A stretch of DNA of 7,054 bases from Labilibaculum sp. (lineage in GTDB: Bacteria; Bacteroidota; Bacteroidia; Bacteroidales; Marinifilaceae), in contig JADGFH010000297.1 of the NCBI GenBank assembly GCA_016743925.1, positions 1 through 7,054 of the forward strand, read 5' to 3'. Of the stretch, positions 1-6,663 are shown one piece after another (position 1 is the first letter of the stretch; the number at the start of each line of letters is the position of its first letter). Both the position numbers and the translations under genes were made by a program. The notes under the pieces were generated by a model that was given only the letters and a program-made list of their open reading frames with translations, was not told the origin of the DNA and did not search any database.

Positions 1-505
1 GCTTTTTTACGGTATTCACCGATACATTCAATTTTTCAGCAATTTCTTTATGGCTTAATCCCTCTTCTCTATTCAGTTTAAATATTTCTCTTTGTCTGGG
101 GGTTAATTCATTCAATAAATCTTTCAATTTCGCATTTAATTCATCATAGTGAATTTTATTCGTTACATCGTTATTCTCAATGTTTTGTTGCGAAAATTTC
201 AAGTGTTCGATGTATTTTTTCTCATTTACTCTTTTTCTGAGCAAACTCATAGTTGCATTATAGCTTATCGTAAATAAAAAAGATTCAAAAGAAGTATGAA
301 GATCAATCTTACTACGTGATTCCCAAATTTTCACAGATACTTCCTGCACAATTTCTTCTGCATCTTCCTCCTGCTTTATATACTTATACACAAATGCATA
401 CAATCTTTTGCAATATTTTTCATAAATATGATAAAAAGCCACACGATCTCCCTTTTTAATCAAGGCTAACAGCTCTTTATTTGTTTTTAAATTATTCAAT
501 CCCAT
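1..505 (-). CDS. ECF-type RNA polymerase sigma-70 factor, C-terminus cut by window edge
   Basis: Read on the minus strand from the ATG at 505-503, this frame stays open for 168 codons to the window edge, so only the last residues are missing. Residues about 21-66 look like sigma region 2 (FYHIYEKY, then the acidic AEEIVQEV and KIWE, which match the usual AEDIVQEVF-x-KLW of ECF factors). Residues about 132-168 look like region 4, with LTPRQREIF and a helix-turn-helix (GLSHKEIAEKLNVSVNTVKK). There is no region 1 or 3, as expected for an ECF factor, and the usual family length is about 180-200 residues. It would direct RNA polymerase to a small regulon. In Bacteroidota this type is normally followed by a FecR-like anti-sigma factor and SusC/SusD uptake genes, which would lie beyond the left edge and cannot be seen. 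It is transcribed away from the lipoprotein gene at 1110. The family call is firm; the regulon is unknown. Confidence 0.9.
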   Translation of the reverse strand, partial: MGLNNLKTNKELLALIKKGDRVAFYHIYEKYCKRLYAFVYKYIKQEEDAEEIVQEVSVKIWESRSKIDLHTSFESFLFTISYNATMSLLRKRVNEKKYIEHLKFSQQNIENNDVTNKIHYDELNAKLKDLLNELTPRQREIFKLNREEGLSHKEIAEKLNVSVNTVKK

Positions 506-578
506 ATTTATTATCTCAATATTCTATCCTACGTATTTGTTTATTTAAACCTATTTTGGAGGAGCAATGTAATTAATA

Positions 579-596
579 GTTGTTAATTGTTGTTAA
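579..596. repeat. Short direct repeat GTTGTTAA x2, 10-bp phase
   Basis: GTTGTTAA occurs at 579-586 and again at 589-596, separated by TT, so the copies are exactly one helical turn apart. The pair lies about 75-90 bp upstream of the sigma factor start codon. Such phased copies can be a binding site for a dimeric or tandem regulator, but in AT-rich DNA this may be chance. Confidence 0.3.
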
Positions 597-854
597 AATT
601 AAAATGGAAAAGTAAAATATTTTTTCTACAAAACTACTTATCACCTATAAATAAATTGGGATATCAATGTCATAAAAAATGTTATTCACTTTATCTACAA
701 TGAAATTACTCAAACAATAATAGATCGGCATTAATACCACTCAACTTCCAATAATTCACTACTATCCTGCCTAAATACTCATTGGTACCATGAAAACTAT
801 CAGAATCGTTCGCAGCATATAATAATTTTATTCAAAAACATTTTAGACCAATCG

Positions 855-880
855 AACCTTCCTTTTAGTAAAGGAAAGTT
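855..880. other. Hairpin-forming inverted repeat in intergenic region
   Basis: The arms AACCTTCCTTT (855-865) and AAAGGAAAGTT (870-880) pair over 11 positions with one C-A mismatch, around the 4-base loop TAGT. No T-run follows on either strand, so it is not an ordinary intrinsic terminator. It lies upstream of the proposed peptidase promoter and is followed at once by the palindrome GGTACC. It could be a regulator site or an RNA stem; its function is unknown. Confidence 0.4.
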
Positions 881-977
881 GGTACCCCTAATCGATAACA
901 GTAGAGTTATAATAAATTTAGTTTTTTGTTTTGTTGTTTAAATAAATTCAAAACTATCTTAATAAGCAATTTAGGTA

Positions 978-1008
978 TTGATAATACAATTCTTTGCATG
1001 TATTTTTG
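978..1008 (+). promoter_or_regulatory. Bacteroidota-type promoter for the DPP III-like lipoprotein gene
   Basis: The -33 element TTG is at 978-980 and an exact TAnnTTTG -7 element (TATTTTTG) is at 1001-1008, with a 20-bp spacer. This fits the known Bacteroidota vegetative promoter pattern. Transcription would begin near 1013-1016, giving a leader of roughly 95 nt before the ATG at 1110. Confidence 0.55.
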
Positions 1009-1109
1009 AGATGCTTCAATTGTACTGCAACGCTAAAAGAATAATACAAGTTAAAAGTTGTAGCAGATAGAAGATTAAACAATTACTAACTAATAATTTC
1101 TTAGAAATA

Positions 1110-2750
1110 ATGAGAAAAATCGCATCAATTGCCTTGTTACTAGCAATGAGTTTAAGCTTTATAGCTTGTAATGAAAAGCCAGTTAAACAGGCTGAAGTAT
1201 CGCCAACACAAAAATTGGTTGATCAGTACGCTGAGTTTGAATTGACAACAGATATCAGTAAACTGACCGAAAATGAAAAGCAAATGCTTCCAATCCTAAT
1301 GGAAGTTGCCGATATAATGGAAGAATTATTCTGGAAAGATGCAATTGGAGACAAAACTGAATTCCTTGGTAAATTGACCGATCCTGCTGCTGTTGCCTAT
1401 TCAAAAATAAATTACGGACCATGGGATCGTTTAGAAAACAACGAAGCTTTTCTTGAAGGTTTTGATACAAAACCTAAGGGAGCTAATTTCTATCCAGTCG
1501 ATATGACTCAAGCCGAGTTTGATGCTATCGATGATGAAATGAAAACCGATTGGTATACAAAAATTCAACGTGGAAAAAACGGAGAGTTAAAAGTTGTTCC
1601 TTATCATGTTGCATACAAAGCACAAATTGAAAAAGCTGCTGGCTTATTACTAAAAGCTTCTGAATTAGCAGAAGATGCTGGTTTAAAAAAATATCTTGAA
1701 TTGCGTTCTACTGCTCTTCTTACGGATGACTACCTAGCTTCTGATTTGGCTTGGATGGATATGAAAACCAATACGCTTGATTTCGTAGTTGGTCCTATCG
1801 AAACTTATGAAGATGCACTTTACGGATACAAGGCTTCTCATTCTGGTCAGATTTTGGTAAAAGATAAAGCTTGGAGCGAAAAATTATCAAAATTTGCATC
1901 TTTACTACCTCGTTTACAAGAAGGTCTTCCTGTTCCTGCTGAATACAAAGCAGAAAAAGCGAACGCTAACGCGGATATGAATGCTTACGACGTAATTTAT
2001 TATGCAGGCGACTGCAACGCAGGCAGTAAGAACATCGCCATTAACCTACCAAACGATCCTCGCGTTCACGCTCAAAAAGGATCAAGAAAATTGCAATTGA
2101 AAAATGCAATGAAGGCTAAATTCGATAAGATTCTACTTCCTATTTCTAATCTGTTAATGGACGAAAGCCAACGTAAAAATGTAACTTTTGATGCATTCTT
2201 CGAGAATGTAATGTTCCACGAAGTTGCTCACGGTTTGGGCATCAAATACACATTAAAAGAAAAAGAAAGCGTTCGTAAAGCACTAAAAGATACTTACACT
2301 TCTATTGAAGAAGGGAAAGCTGATATTCTTGGTTTGTACATGATTACTCAAATGGCTGAGTGGGGCGAAATGGATGCGGACAAGCTAATGGACAACTATG
2401 TTACTTTTATGGCTGGTATCTTCCGTTCAGTTCGTTTTGGGGCTGCTAGCGCTCACGGAAAAGCTAACATGATGAGATTCTATTTCTTTGAAGAGCAAGG
2501 TGCTTTTACTAGAAACCCTGAAACAGGAACATACAAAGTAAATTTCGAGAAAATGAAAGCTGCTATGAATGAACTAGGAAAACAAATCTTAATCATTCAA
2601 GGTGATGGTAATTACGAGGCTGCGAAGCAAATGATTGCTGATAGAGGTTTTATTCGTGAAGATCTTAAAAAAGATTTAGATCGTGTAAATAATGCTGGTA
2701 TTCCTAAGGATGTAGTATTTAAGCAAGGTGCTAAAGTTTTAGGACTGTAA
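1110..2750 (+). CDS. Lipoprotein zinc peptidase of the dipeptidyl peptidase III (M49-like) clan
   Basis: This 546-residue protein starts with a lipoprotein signal peptide: MRK, a hydrophobic stretch, then FIAC with Cys20 as the likely lipidated residue. The mature protein should sit on an outer-envelope membrane. The zinc site is HEVAH at residues 370-374 plus EEGKAD at 400-405. This matches the HExx(G)H and EExx(R/K)A(D/E) pair of M49 peptidases, with His370, His374 and Glu401 as likely zinc ligands and Glu371 as the catalytic base. Other conserved-looking blocks are YYAGDCNAG followed by IAINLPND (297-316) and RFGAASAHGKAN (442-453). These resemble the peptidase part of plant NUDX3-type proteins as well as DPP III. 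Canonical DPP III removes N-terminal dipeptides in the cytosol and has a hexapeptide HExxGH. This protein has a pentapeptide and is exported, so its substrate is uncertain. The ATG is chosen because the signal peptide begins there; no clear Shine-Dalgarno sequence precedes it. It appears to be a single-gene transcript ending at 2776-2809. Confidence 0.85.
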   Translation: MRKIASIALLLAMSLSFIACNEKPVKQAEVSPTQKLVDQYAEFELTTDISKLTENEKQMLPILMEVADIMEELFWKDAIGDKTEFLGKLTDPAAVAYSKINYGPWDRLENNEAFLEGFDTKPKGANFYPVDMTQAEFDAIDDEMKTDWYTKIQRGKNGELKVVPYHVAYKAQIEKAAGLLLKASELAEDAGLKKYLELRSTALLTDDYLASDLAWMDMKTNTLDFVVGPIETYEDALYGYKASHSGQILVKDKAWSEKLSKFASLLPRLQEGLPVPAEYKAEKANANADMNAYDVIYYAGDCNAGSKNIAINLPNDPRVHAQKGSRKLQLKNAMKAKFDKILLPISNLLMDESQRKNVTFDAFFENVMFHEVAHGLGIKYTLKEKESVRKALKDTYTSIEEGKADILGLYMITQMAEWGEMDADKLMDNYVTFMAGIFRSVRFGAASAHGKANMMRFYFFEEQGAFTRNPETGTYKVNFEKMKAAMNELGKQILIIQGDGNYEAAKQMIADRGFIREDLKKDLDRVNNAGIPKDVVFKQGAKVLGL

Positions 2751-2775
2751 GCGAATCAACATCAAACAAAATAGT

Positions 2776-2809
2776 AAAAGGCTGAATCAATAAAGATTCA
2801 GCCTTTTTT
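2776..2809 (+). terminator. Intrinsic terminator of the DPP III-like gene
   Basis: GGCTGAATC (2780-2788) pairs perfectly with GATTCAGCC (2795-2803) around the loop AATAAA, and a T6 run follows at 2804-2809. The flanking AAAA at 2776-2779 can extend the stem into the T-run, which makes it potentially bidirectional. It begins 26 bp after the stop codon at 2750. Confidence 0.9.
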
Positions 2810-2822
2810 CAGCCTTAAGCAT

Positions 2823-2852
2823 AAAAAAAACCGCCCTTTTAAGGCGGTTTTT
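2823..2852 (-). terminator. Intrinsic terminator of the qNOR gene
   Basis: AAAAACCGCC (2826-2835) pairs with GGCGGTTTTT (2843-2852) around a 7-base loop. Read on the minus strand, the stem runs into an eight-T tract (complement of 2823-2830), which suits the qNOR gene ending at 2880. The plus-strand reading ends in five T, so it may also act as a backup for the peptidase transcript. Confidence 0.85.
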
Positions 2853-2879
2853 AATTGTATTAATTCAATTTATTATTGA

Positions 2880-5126
2880 TTAATTTCTTTTTTCTGTTGT
2901 CCATCCAAACTTCAATCCGAAAATATGGTAAGCCAACACAAACATACCAGCTGCGAAAATAGTATCACCAAATACCCGCATCCATTTTAAGGTAGACATA
3001 TAATCTTGTTGCATAAATTCAGCAGAACGTGCATACCACAATCCAACTTTTACACTTGCCCAAGTTTGAGCCAAACCAATTGGTAATACGCTAATTAAAA
3101 CCATTAGCAATAAACCAATATTAATTGACCAAAAAGCAAATTTAATAGGTCCTTCCTTCCACTTAACAGTCAGATCCATGTCACGCAACACGAACAACAT
3201 CAGACCAATTCCAAGAAATCCGTACACACCAAATAGTGCTGTATGACCGTGAACTGCCGTTGTATTCAATCCTTGCATGTAATAAAGTGCAACAGGAGGA
3301 TTAATTAAGAAACCAAAAATTCCAGCACCCAAGAAATTCCAAAAGGCAACAGCCACAAAACAATATATTGGCCATTTGTAATCCTCAATCCACTTACCAG
3401 ATTTTGTCAATGAAATATTGTGATACGCTTCAAATCCCATAAATACCAATGGTACAACCTCAAGGGCACTAAAACTTGCTCCTAAAGCCAATACAGCTAC
3501 CGGTGTTCCAGAAAAATACAGGTGATGGAAAGTTCCTAAAATACCTCCACTCAAGAAAATAATAGTTGAAAAGATTACTGTTGTTGTTGCAATTTTCGCT
3601 CCTATCAACTTCATTCTTACAAATAGGAAAGCAATAATAACAGTCGCAAAAACTTCAAAGAAGCCTTCAACCCAAAGGTGAACAACCCACCATCTCCAAT
3701 ATTCAGCAATGGCTAAGTGAGTTTGTTGTCCCCACATTAATCCTGCACCATAAAAAGAGGCAATTGCCAAAGATGCAATCAAGAACATGATTAAAAGATT
3801 CCTATTTTCGGTACGGGCACGTAATGCCGGAAGCAATGCTCTAGCCATTAAACCAAGCCAGATAAATAAACCTGCAAACAAGAAAATCTGCCAGAAACGT
3901 CCCAAGTCGACATATTCATACCCTTGATGACCAAACCAGAAATTTTCTGTGTAACCTAACTTTTGCATGATTCCCATCCACTGACCAGCGAGTGAGCCTA
4001 CTACAATAATCAAAAGGGAAATAAAAAGTACATTAACACCTAATGTCTGATATTTAGGATCCTTACCAGCAATTGCAGGGGCAAAGAATAATCCTGTTGC
4101 CAACCATGATGTTGCAATCCAAAAAATACCAATTTGAACGTGCCATGTTCTGGAAACAGAGTACGGAAGCCATTGATCCAAAGGAATACCATAGAATGCA
4201 CTTCCTTCCACTCCATAGTGCGCCGTTATCACCCCAGCTGTTATCTGAACAAGCATCAAAAGGGTAACTACCCAGAAATATTTTAAGGTTGCCTTCATCG
4301 ATGGGAACATTTTACTTCCCATTACCGGATTTTCAAGAGGCATATCATTGTGCTCCTCCTTACCTCTATTACTAGCATAAAACCATCCCATCCATCCAAT
4401 ACCGGCCAAAAGAATGATCACACTAAAACCTGTCCATAAAAGTAAAGCACTTGTAGGCTTATTTCCAACCAATTCTTCTGGTGGCCAATTGTTTGTATAG
4501 GTAATTTCCTGACCAGGACGGTTTGTTACAGTAGCCCACGTTGCCCAAAAGAAAAAGGCGTTCATTTTATCCATTCTCTCCTGAGTCTTCACCGTATTAG
4601 CAGGAATAGCGTAAGCTTCACGTAAATCAGCTTGCGCTTCTCCATCCATAAAAACACCCGTAAAGTGATCTCCAATTGCTTTGATTCCCTTTGCTCGTAA
4701 ATCTGAAATTACTAGATTTCGAGAAGAAACATCATAAGTATTGGTACGCATTTCTTTCTGCGCACGAGCTTCTAGTGCACCTTTTTGCTCAATATTCAAA
4801 CCTTCATAATCACTACCGAAATCAGAATTTCCCCAATAATCAAGCAAAAACATTGCTTCGCGATGCAACCAATCAGCTGTCCAGTCTGGTGCTTGGTATG
4901 CTCCATGTCCCCAAATAGAACCTACCTCTTGTCCGCCGATAGACTGCCAAACATTTTGACCATCTCTAATATCTTGGCCACTTACTATTACTTCTCCCGA
5001 AGTAGTAATAATTTGATCTGGAATGGGTGGCTTTTCACGATAAATTTCTCGTCCAAAATAAAGAAGAACTGCAAATGACAAAACCATCACCGCAATAAAT
5101 CCGTACCATAATCTCTTGGTTTTCAT
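2880..5126 (-). CDS. norZ: Quinol-dependent nitric oxide reductase (qNOR, single-chain NorB/NorZ)
   Basis: This 748-residue inner-membrane enzyme reduces two NO to N2O with electrons from quinol. It is of normal length for qNOR. TM1 (about 7-26) leads into an external domain (27-222) that replaces the NorC cytochrome. There is no CxxCH haem c motif, which separates qNOR from cNOR. About 13 further membrane segments follow. The expected ligands are all present: His329 (SRTWH) and His628 for low-spin haem b; His626 of the HGH motif for haem b3; His483, Glu487, His534 and His535 for the non-haem iron FeB. Glu491 and Glu556 (SALEVVP) match the conserved glutamates of the catalytic pocket; Glu487 and Glu491 also mark the protein as NOR rather than an oxidase. 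The ATG at 5126 gives a good MKTKRLW start before TM1. It is divergent from the RIC gene across 139 bp and probably controlled from there. No nitrite reductase is nearby, so NO detoxification is the likeliest role. Confidence 0.95.
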   Translation of the reverse strand: MKTKRLWYGFIAVMVLSFAVLLYFGREIYREKPPIPDQIITTSGEVIVSGQDIRDGQNVWQSIGGQEVGSIWGHGAYQAPDWTADWLHREAMFLLDYWGNSDFGSDYEGLNIEQKGALEARAQKEMRTNTYDVSSRNLVISDLRAKGIKAIGDHFTGVFMDGEAQADLREAYAIPANTVKTQERMDKMNAFFFWATWATVTNRPGQEITYTNNWPPEELVGNKPTSALLLWTGFSVIILLAGIGWMGWFYASNRGKEEHNDMPLENPVMGSKMFPSMKATLKYFWVVTLLMLVQITAGVITAHYGVEGSAFYGIPLDQWLPYSVSRTWHVQIGIFWIATSWLATGLFFAPAIAGKDPKYQTLGVNVLFISLLIIVVGSLAGQWMGIMQKLGYTENFWFGHQGYEYVDLGRFWQIFLFAGLFIWLGLMARALLPALRARTENRNLLIMFLIASLAIASFYGAGLMWGQQTHLAIAEYWRWWVVHLWVEGFFEVFATVIIAFLFVRMKLIGAKIATTTVIFSTIIFLSGGILGTFHHLYFSGTPVAVLALGASFSALEVVPLVFMGFEAYHNISLTKSGKWIEDYKWPIYCFVAVAFWNFLGAGIFGFLINPPVALYYMQGLNTTAVHGHTALFGVYGFLGIGLMLFVLRDMDLTVKWKEGPIKFAFWSINIGLLLMVLISVLPIGLAQTWASVKVGLWYARSAEFMQQDYMSTLKWMRVFGDTIFAAGMFVLAYHIFGLKFGWTTEKRN

Positions 5127-5172
5127 ACAATCTTAAATTTAATGGATATTCCTATCTTTTATTCTTTTGTTG

Positions 5173-5180
5173 CAAATGTA
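5173..5180 (-). promoter_or_regulatory. -7 promoter element for norZ
   Basis: On the minus strand this reads TACATTTG, an exact match to the Bacteroidota -7 consensus TAnnTTTG, about 45 bp upstream of the norZ ATG. No TTG is present at the normal -33 distance. The weak -33 would fit a promoter that depends on an activator or is tightly regulated. Confidence 0.5.
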
Positions 5181-5206
5181 GAAATAAAAATTTACTTTTG
5201 GCGATC

Positions 5207-5226
5207 AGAAGATCTTTTTATCTTCT
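5207..5226. promoter_or_regulatory. Perfect dyad, candidate operator shared by norZ and ric
   Basis: The arms AGAAGAT (5207-5213) and ATCTTCT (5220-5226) are a perfect 7-bp inverted repeat with a 6-bp spacer (CTTTTT). It lies between the two divergent NO-response genes, with its centre about 40 bp from the proposed -7 element of each. The arms contain AAGAT/ATCTT, which also ends the known NsrR operators, but here the halves are closer together than in those sites. It is a candidate site for the Rrf2 protein encoded at 6014 or for a CRP/FNR-type activator. It lacks a usable T-run and sits between promoters, so a terminator role is unlikely. Confidence 0.5.
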
Positions 5227-5249
5227 TTTATAAAAAAACATTCAATTAC

Positions 5250-5257
5250 TTAATTTG
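5250..5257 (+). promoter_or_regulatory. Possible -7 element for the RIC gene
   Basis: TTAATTTG differs from TAnnTTTG at one position. If it is used, transcription would start only a few bases before the ATG at 5266, giving a very short or leaderless mRNA. No clear -33 element is visible, so this is tentative. Confidence 0.25.
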
Positions 5258-5265
5258 GAATACCA

Positions 5266-5991
5266 ATGATTAATCAAGAAACTAGTGTAGGAGATATTGT
5301 GAAGAGTCATTTTCAAACGGTTAAAATATTTGATTATTATCAAATTGATTTTTGCTGTGGCGGAAAGCAGAGTTTATCAGATGCATGTAAAAAGAAATCA
5401 GTCGATCTTAACAAGATATTACAACAACTTGAAGAGGTGATAAAAATCCCTGTCCTAACTCCCAAATTTGATGAAATGCCACTTGGCGAATTAATTCAAT
5501 ACATTAAAGAGAAACATCATTCCTATATTCGGGAACAAATTCCAATGCTCACAAAGTTTTTAAATAAAATTGAACAAGTACATGGATCTCATCATCCTGA
5601 AATTGAGCTGATCAATACACACTTTAAAGAATCCGTTAAGAACTTAAGCGAGCATATGGAAAAAGAAGAGACCGAGCTTTTCCCATTAATCGAAAATCTA
5701 GTTAAAATACAAAATGGAAAATTGAGTAATGCTTCCTCTTTCACTATTGATGCAGAAGAAAGTATATCCTCCTTAATTCAAGATCATGAAAATGAAGGTT
5801 CTCGATTTGAAGAAATTTCAAGATTAACGCTGGGATATCAACCACCACAAGGTGCTTGTAATACTTTTCGTGCTGCCTATGAAAACTTATTCGCATTTGA
5901 GAAGGATTTGCACAGGCATGTTCACTTGGAAAACAACATCTTATTCCCTAAGGCTATTAATTTAGAATTAGATGTAAAGAAAAATAGTTAA
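5266..5991 (+). CDS. ric: RIC-family di-iron iron-sulfur cluster repair protein (YtfE/ScdA/DnrN)
   Basis: This 241-residue cytoplasmic protein has the standard two-domain RIC layout. Residues 1-60 form the ScdA_N (DUF542) domain with the DFCCGG motif (Cys30-Cys31). Residues about 75-230 form a hemerythrin-like four-helix domain. Likely di-iron ligands, aligned by spacing to E. coli YtfE, are His84, His106, His130, Glu134 (HMEKEE), His174 (DHENEG), His218 and Glu222 (HVHLENNILFP). The family helps restore Fe-S clusters damaged by NO or oxidants, probably by supplying iron or releasing bound NO. The length matches the family (about 220-240). A weak GGAA lies five bases before the ATG, and the start matches the family N-terminus. 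It is divergent from norZ and 22 bp upstream of the Rrf2 gene, so the two plus-strand genes very likely form one operon. The histidine-rich segments around 106-110 and 216-220 leave the exact ligand choice there slightly uncertain. Confidence 0.93.
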   Translation: MINQETSVGDIVKSHFQTVKIFDYYQIDFCCGGKQSLSDACKKKSVDLNKILQQLEEVIKIPVLTPKFDEMPLGELIQYIKEKHHSYIREQIPMLTKFLNKIEQVHGSHHPEIELINTHFKESVKNLSEHMEKEETELFPLIENLVKIQNGKLSNASSFTIDAEESISSLIQDHENEGSRFEEISRLTLGYQPPQGACNTFRAAYENLFAFEKDLHRHVHLENNILFPKAINLELDVKKNS

Positions 5992-6013
5992 TTTAGCATC
6001 TTAATATATTAAT

Positions 6014-6454
6014 ATGCTTTCAAAAACTGCCGAATACGCTATACGTGCGCTGGTTTACATCCAGTTACAAAACTGGGAAGAAAAACGTCCTGGTTTTAAA
6101 GAAGTGGCTAAAAATATAGAATCACCCGAACATTTTACGGCAAAAATTTTGCAAGTACTAACCCGTTACGATCTAATTAAAAGTTTGAAAGGTAGGAATG
6201 GAGGTTTTTTCTTTGACAAAGAGAATGAAGATCTTCAACTCTATAAAATTATTGTAGCAATTGATGGAGAAAAATCTTTTACTCGTTGCAGTTTTGGTTT
6301 TAAGAGTTGCGATCATGAAAACAAATGCCCTTTACATGATGATTTCTCAGAATTAAGAGAAAATTATACAGTTCTCGTAAAAAAACGTACTATACAAAGT
6401 CTCGCAAAAAAAATCCTGAATGGAGAAGCTGTTTTAACACAAACAATTAAATAG
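6014..6454 (+). CDS. Rrf2-family transcriptional regulator, probable Fe-S NO sensor (NsrR/IscR-like)
   Basis: This 146-residue DNA-binding protein opens with MLSKTAEYAIRALVYI, the hallmark Rrf2 N-terminus. A winged helix-turn-helix follows (about 27-68: FKEVAKNIE, then HFTAKILQVLTRYDLIKSLKGRNGGF). Three cysteines lie in the cluster-binding loop (Cys92, Cys99, Cys105), a CX6CX5C pattern. IscR has CX5CX5C and E. coli NsrR has CX4CX5C, so this is the same architecture with a longer first gap. It probably holds a 2Fe-2S or 4Fe-4S cluster that reacts with NO and alters DNA binding. Location 22 bp after the RIC gene and close to norZ suggests it controls these genes, perhaps with autoregulation through the dyad at 5207-5226. 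Whether it is an NsrR orthologue is inference, so I give no symbol. An AT palindrome (TTAATATATTAA, 6001-6012) abuts the start; no Shine-Dalgarno sequence is evident. Confidence 0.9.
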   Translation: MLSKTAEYAIRALVYIQLQNWEEKRPGFKEVAKNIESPEHFTAKILQVLTRYDLIKSLKGRNGGFFFDKENEDLQLYKIIVAIDGEKSFTRCSFGFKSCDHENKCPLHDDFSELRENYTVLVKKRTIQSLAKKILNGEAVLTQTIK

Positions 6455-6499
6455 AAACATATATTTTAAAGTTTTTCTTTCAAATATTTTCAATAACAT

Positions 6500-6535
6500 A
6501 AAGGTCACAAAGCAAAATGCTTTTGTGACCTTTTT
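6500..6535 (+). terminator. Intrinsic terminator of the ric-rrf2 operon
   Basis: AAAGGTCACAAAGCA (6500-6514) pairs with TGCTTTTGTGACCTTT (6518-6533), with one bulged base and the loop AAA. The stem ends in a five-T run at 6531-6535. It begins 45 bp after the stop codon of the regulator gene and separates this operon from the next gene. Confidence 0.88.
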
Positions 6536-6663
6536 GATTTCGTTAGAGCAAATTGCGTAAATTCCAGGCTGCTATTTATCTATTTTAAAACATAGCAATT
6601 AAGAATTAGGCTTTGTATCTTACCACTCATCATTAAATGTATTATTAATCTAGTTTCGATACA

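Larger units (their letters stand above)
506..1109. other. 604-bp AT-rich divergent intergenic region
   Basis: This gap separates the sigma factor (minus) from the peptidase (plus). I saw no convincing gene or structural RNA. It holds a good Bacteroidota-type promoter for the peptidase (978-1008), an 11-bp hairpin (855-880), two GTTGTTAA repeats ten bases apart (579-596) and two GGTACC palindromes (785-790 and 881-886). On the minus strand the exact -7-like word TAGTTTTG occurs at 636-629 and again at 956-949, but neither has a TTG element at the right distance, so the sigma gene promoter is not settled. The length is large for such a genome and could hide an unrecognised small RNA or a long leader. 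Confidence 0.6.

Noticed and set aside
558..572. GGAGGAG followed by ATG and at once TAA, resembling a ribosome site with a start-stop codon pair
   Set aside because: The spacing of two bases is too short, Bacteroidota rarely depend on such sites, and no reading frame follows. Probably chance.
949..956. Exact minus-strand -7 word TAGTTTTG, also at 629-636
   Set aside because: Neither copy has a TTG at about 19-21 bp upstream, so I did not call a promoter for the sigma gene from them.
1069..1075. AGAAGAT half-site upstream of the peptidase gene, matching one arm of the norZ/ric dyad
   Set aside because: No matching second arm lies nearby, and a 7-bp word is expected by chance in AT-rich DNA.
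1255..1470. 71-codon open frame on the minus strand inside the peptidase gene
   Set aside because: It lies fully inside a well-supported gene, has no recognisable motif and looks like a shadow frame.
4073..5078. Three short plus-strand open frames (4073-4267, 4691-4918, 4785-5078) opposite the qNOR gene
   Set aside because: All lie antisense to conserved qNOR coding sequence, two overlap each other, and none shows a family motif.
6001..6012. TTAATATATTAA palindrome just before the Rrf2 start codon, as a possible operator
   Set aside because: It is only A and T in an AT-rich gap of 22 bp inside a probable operon, so chance is the simpler explanation.
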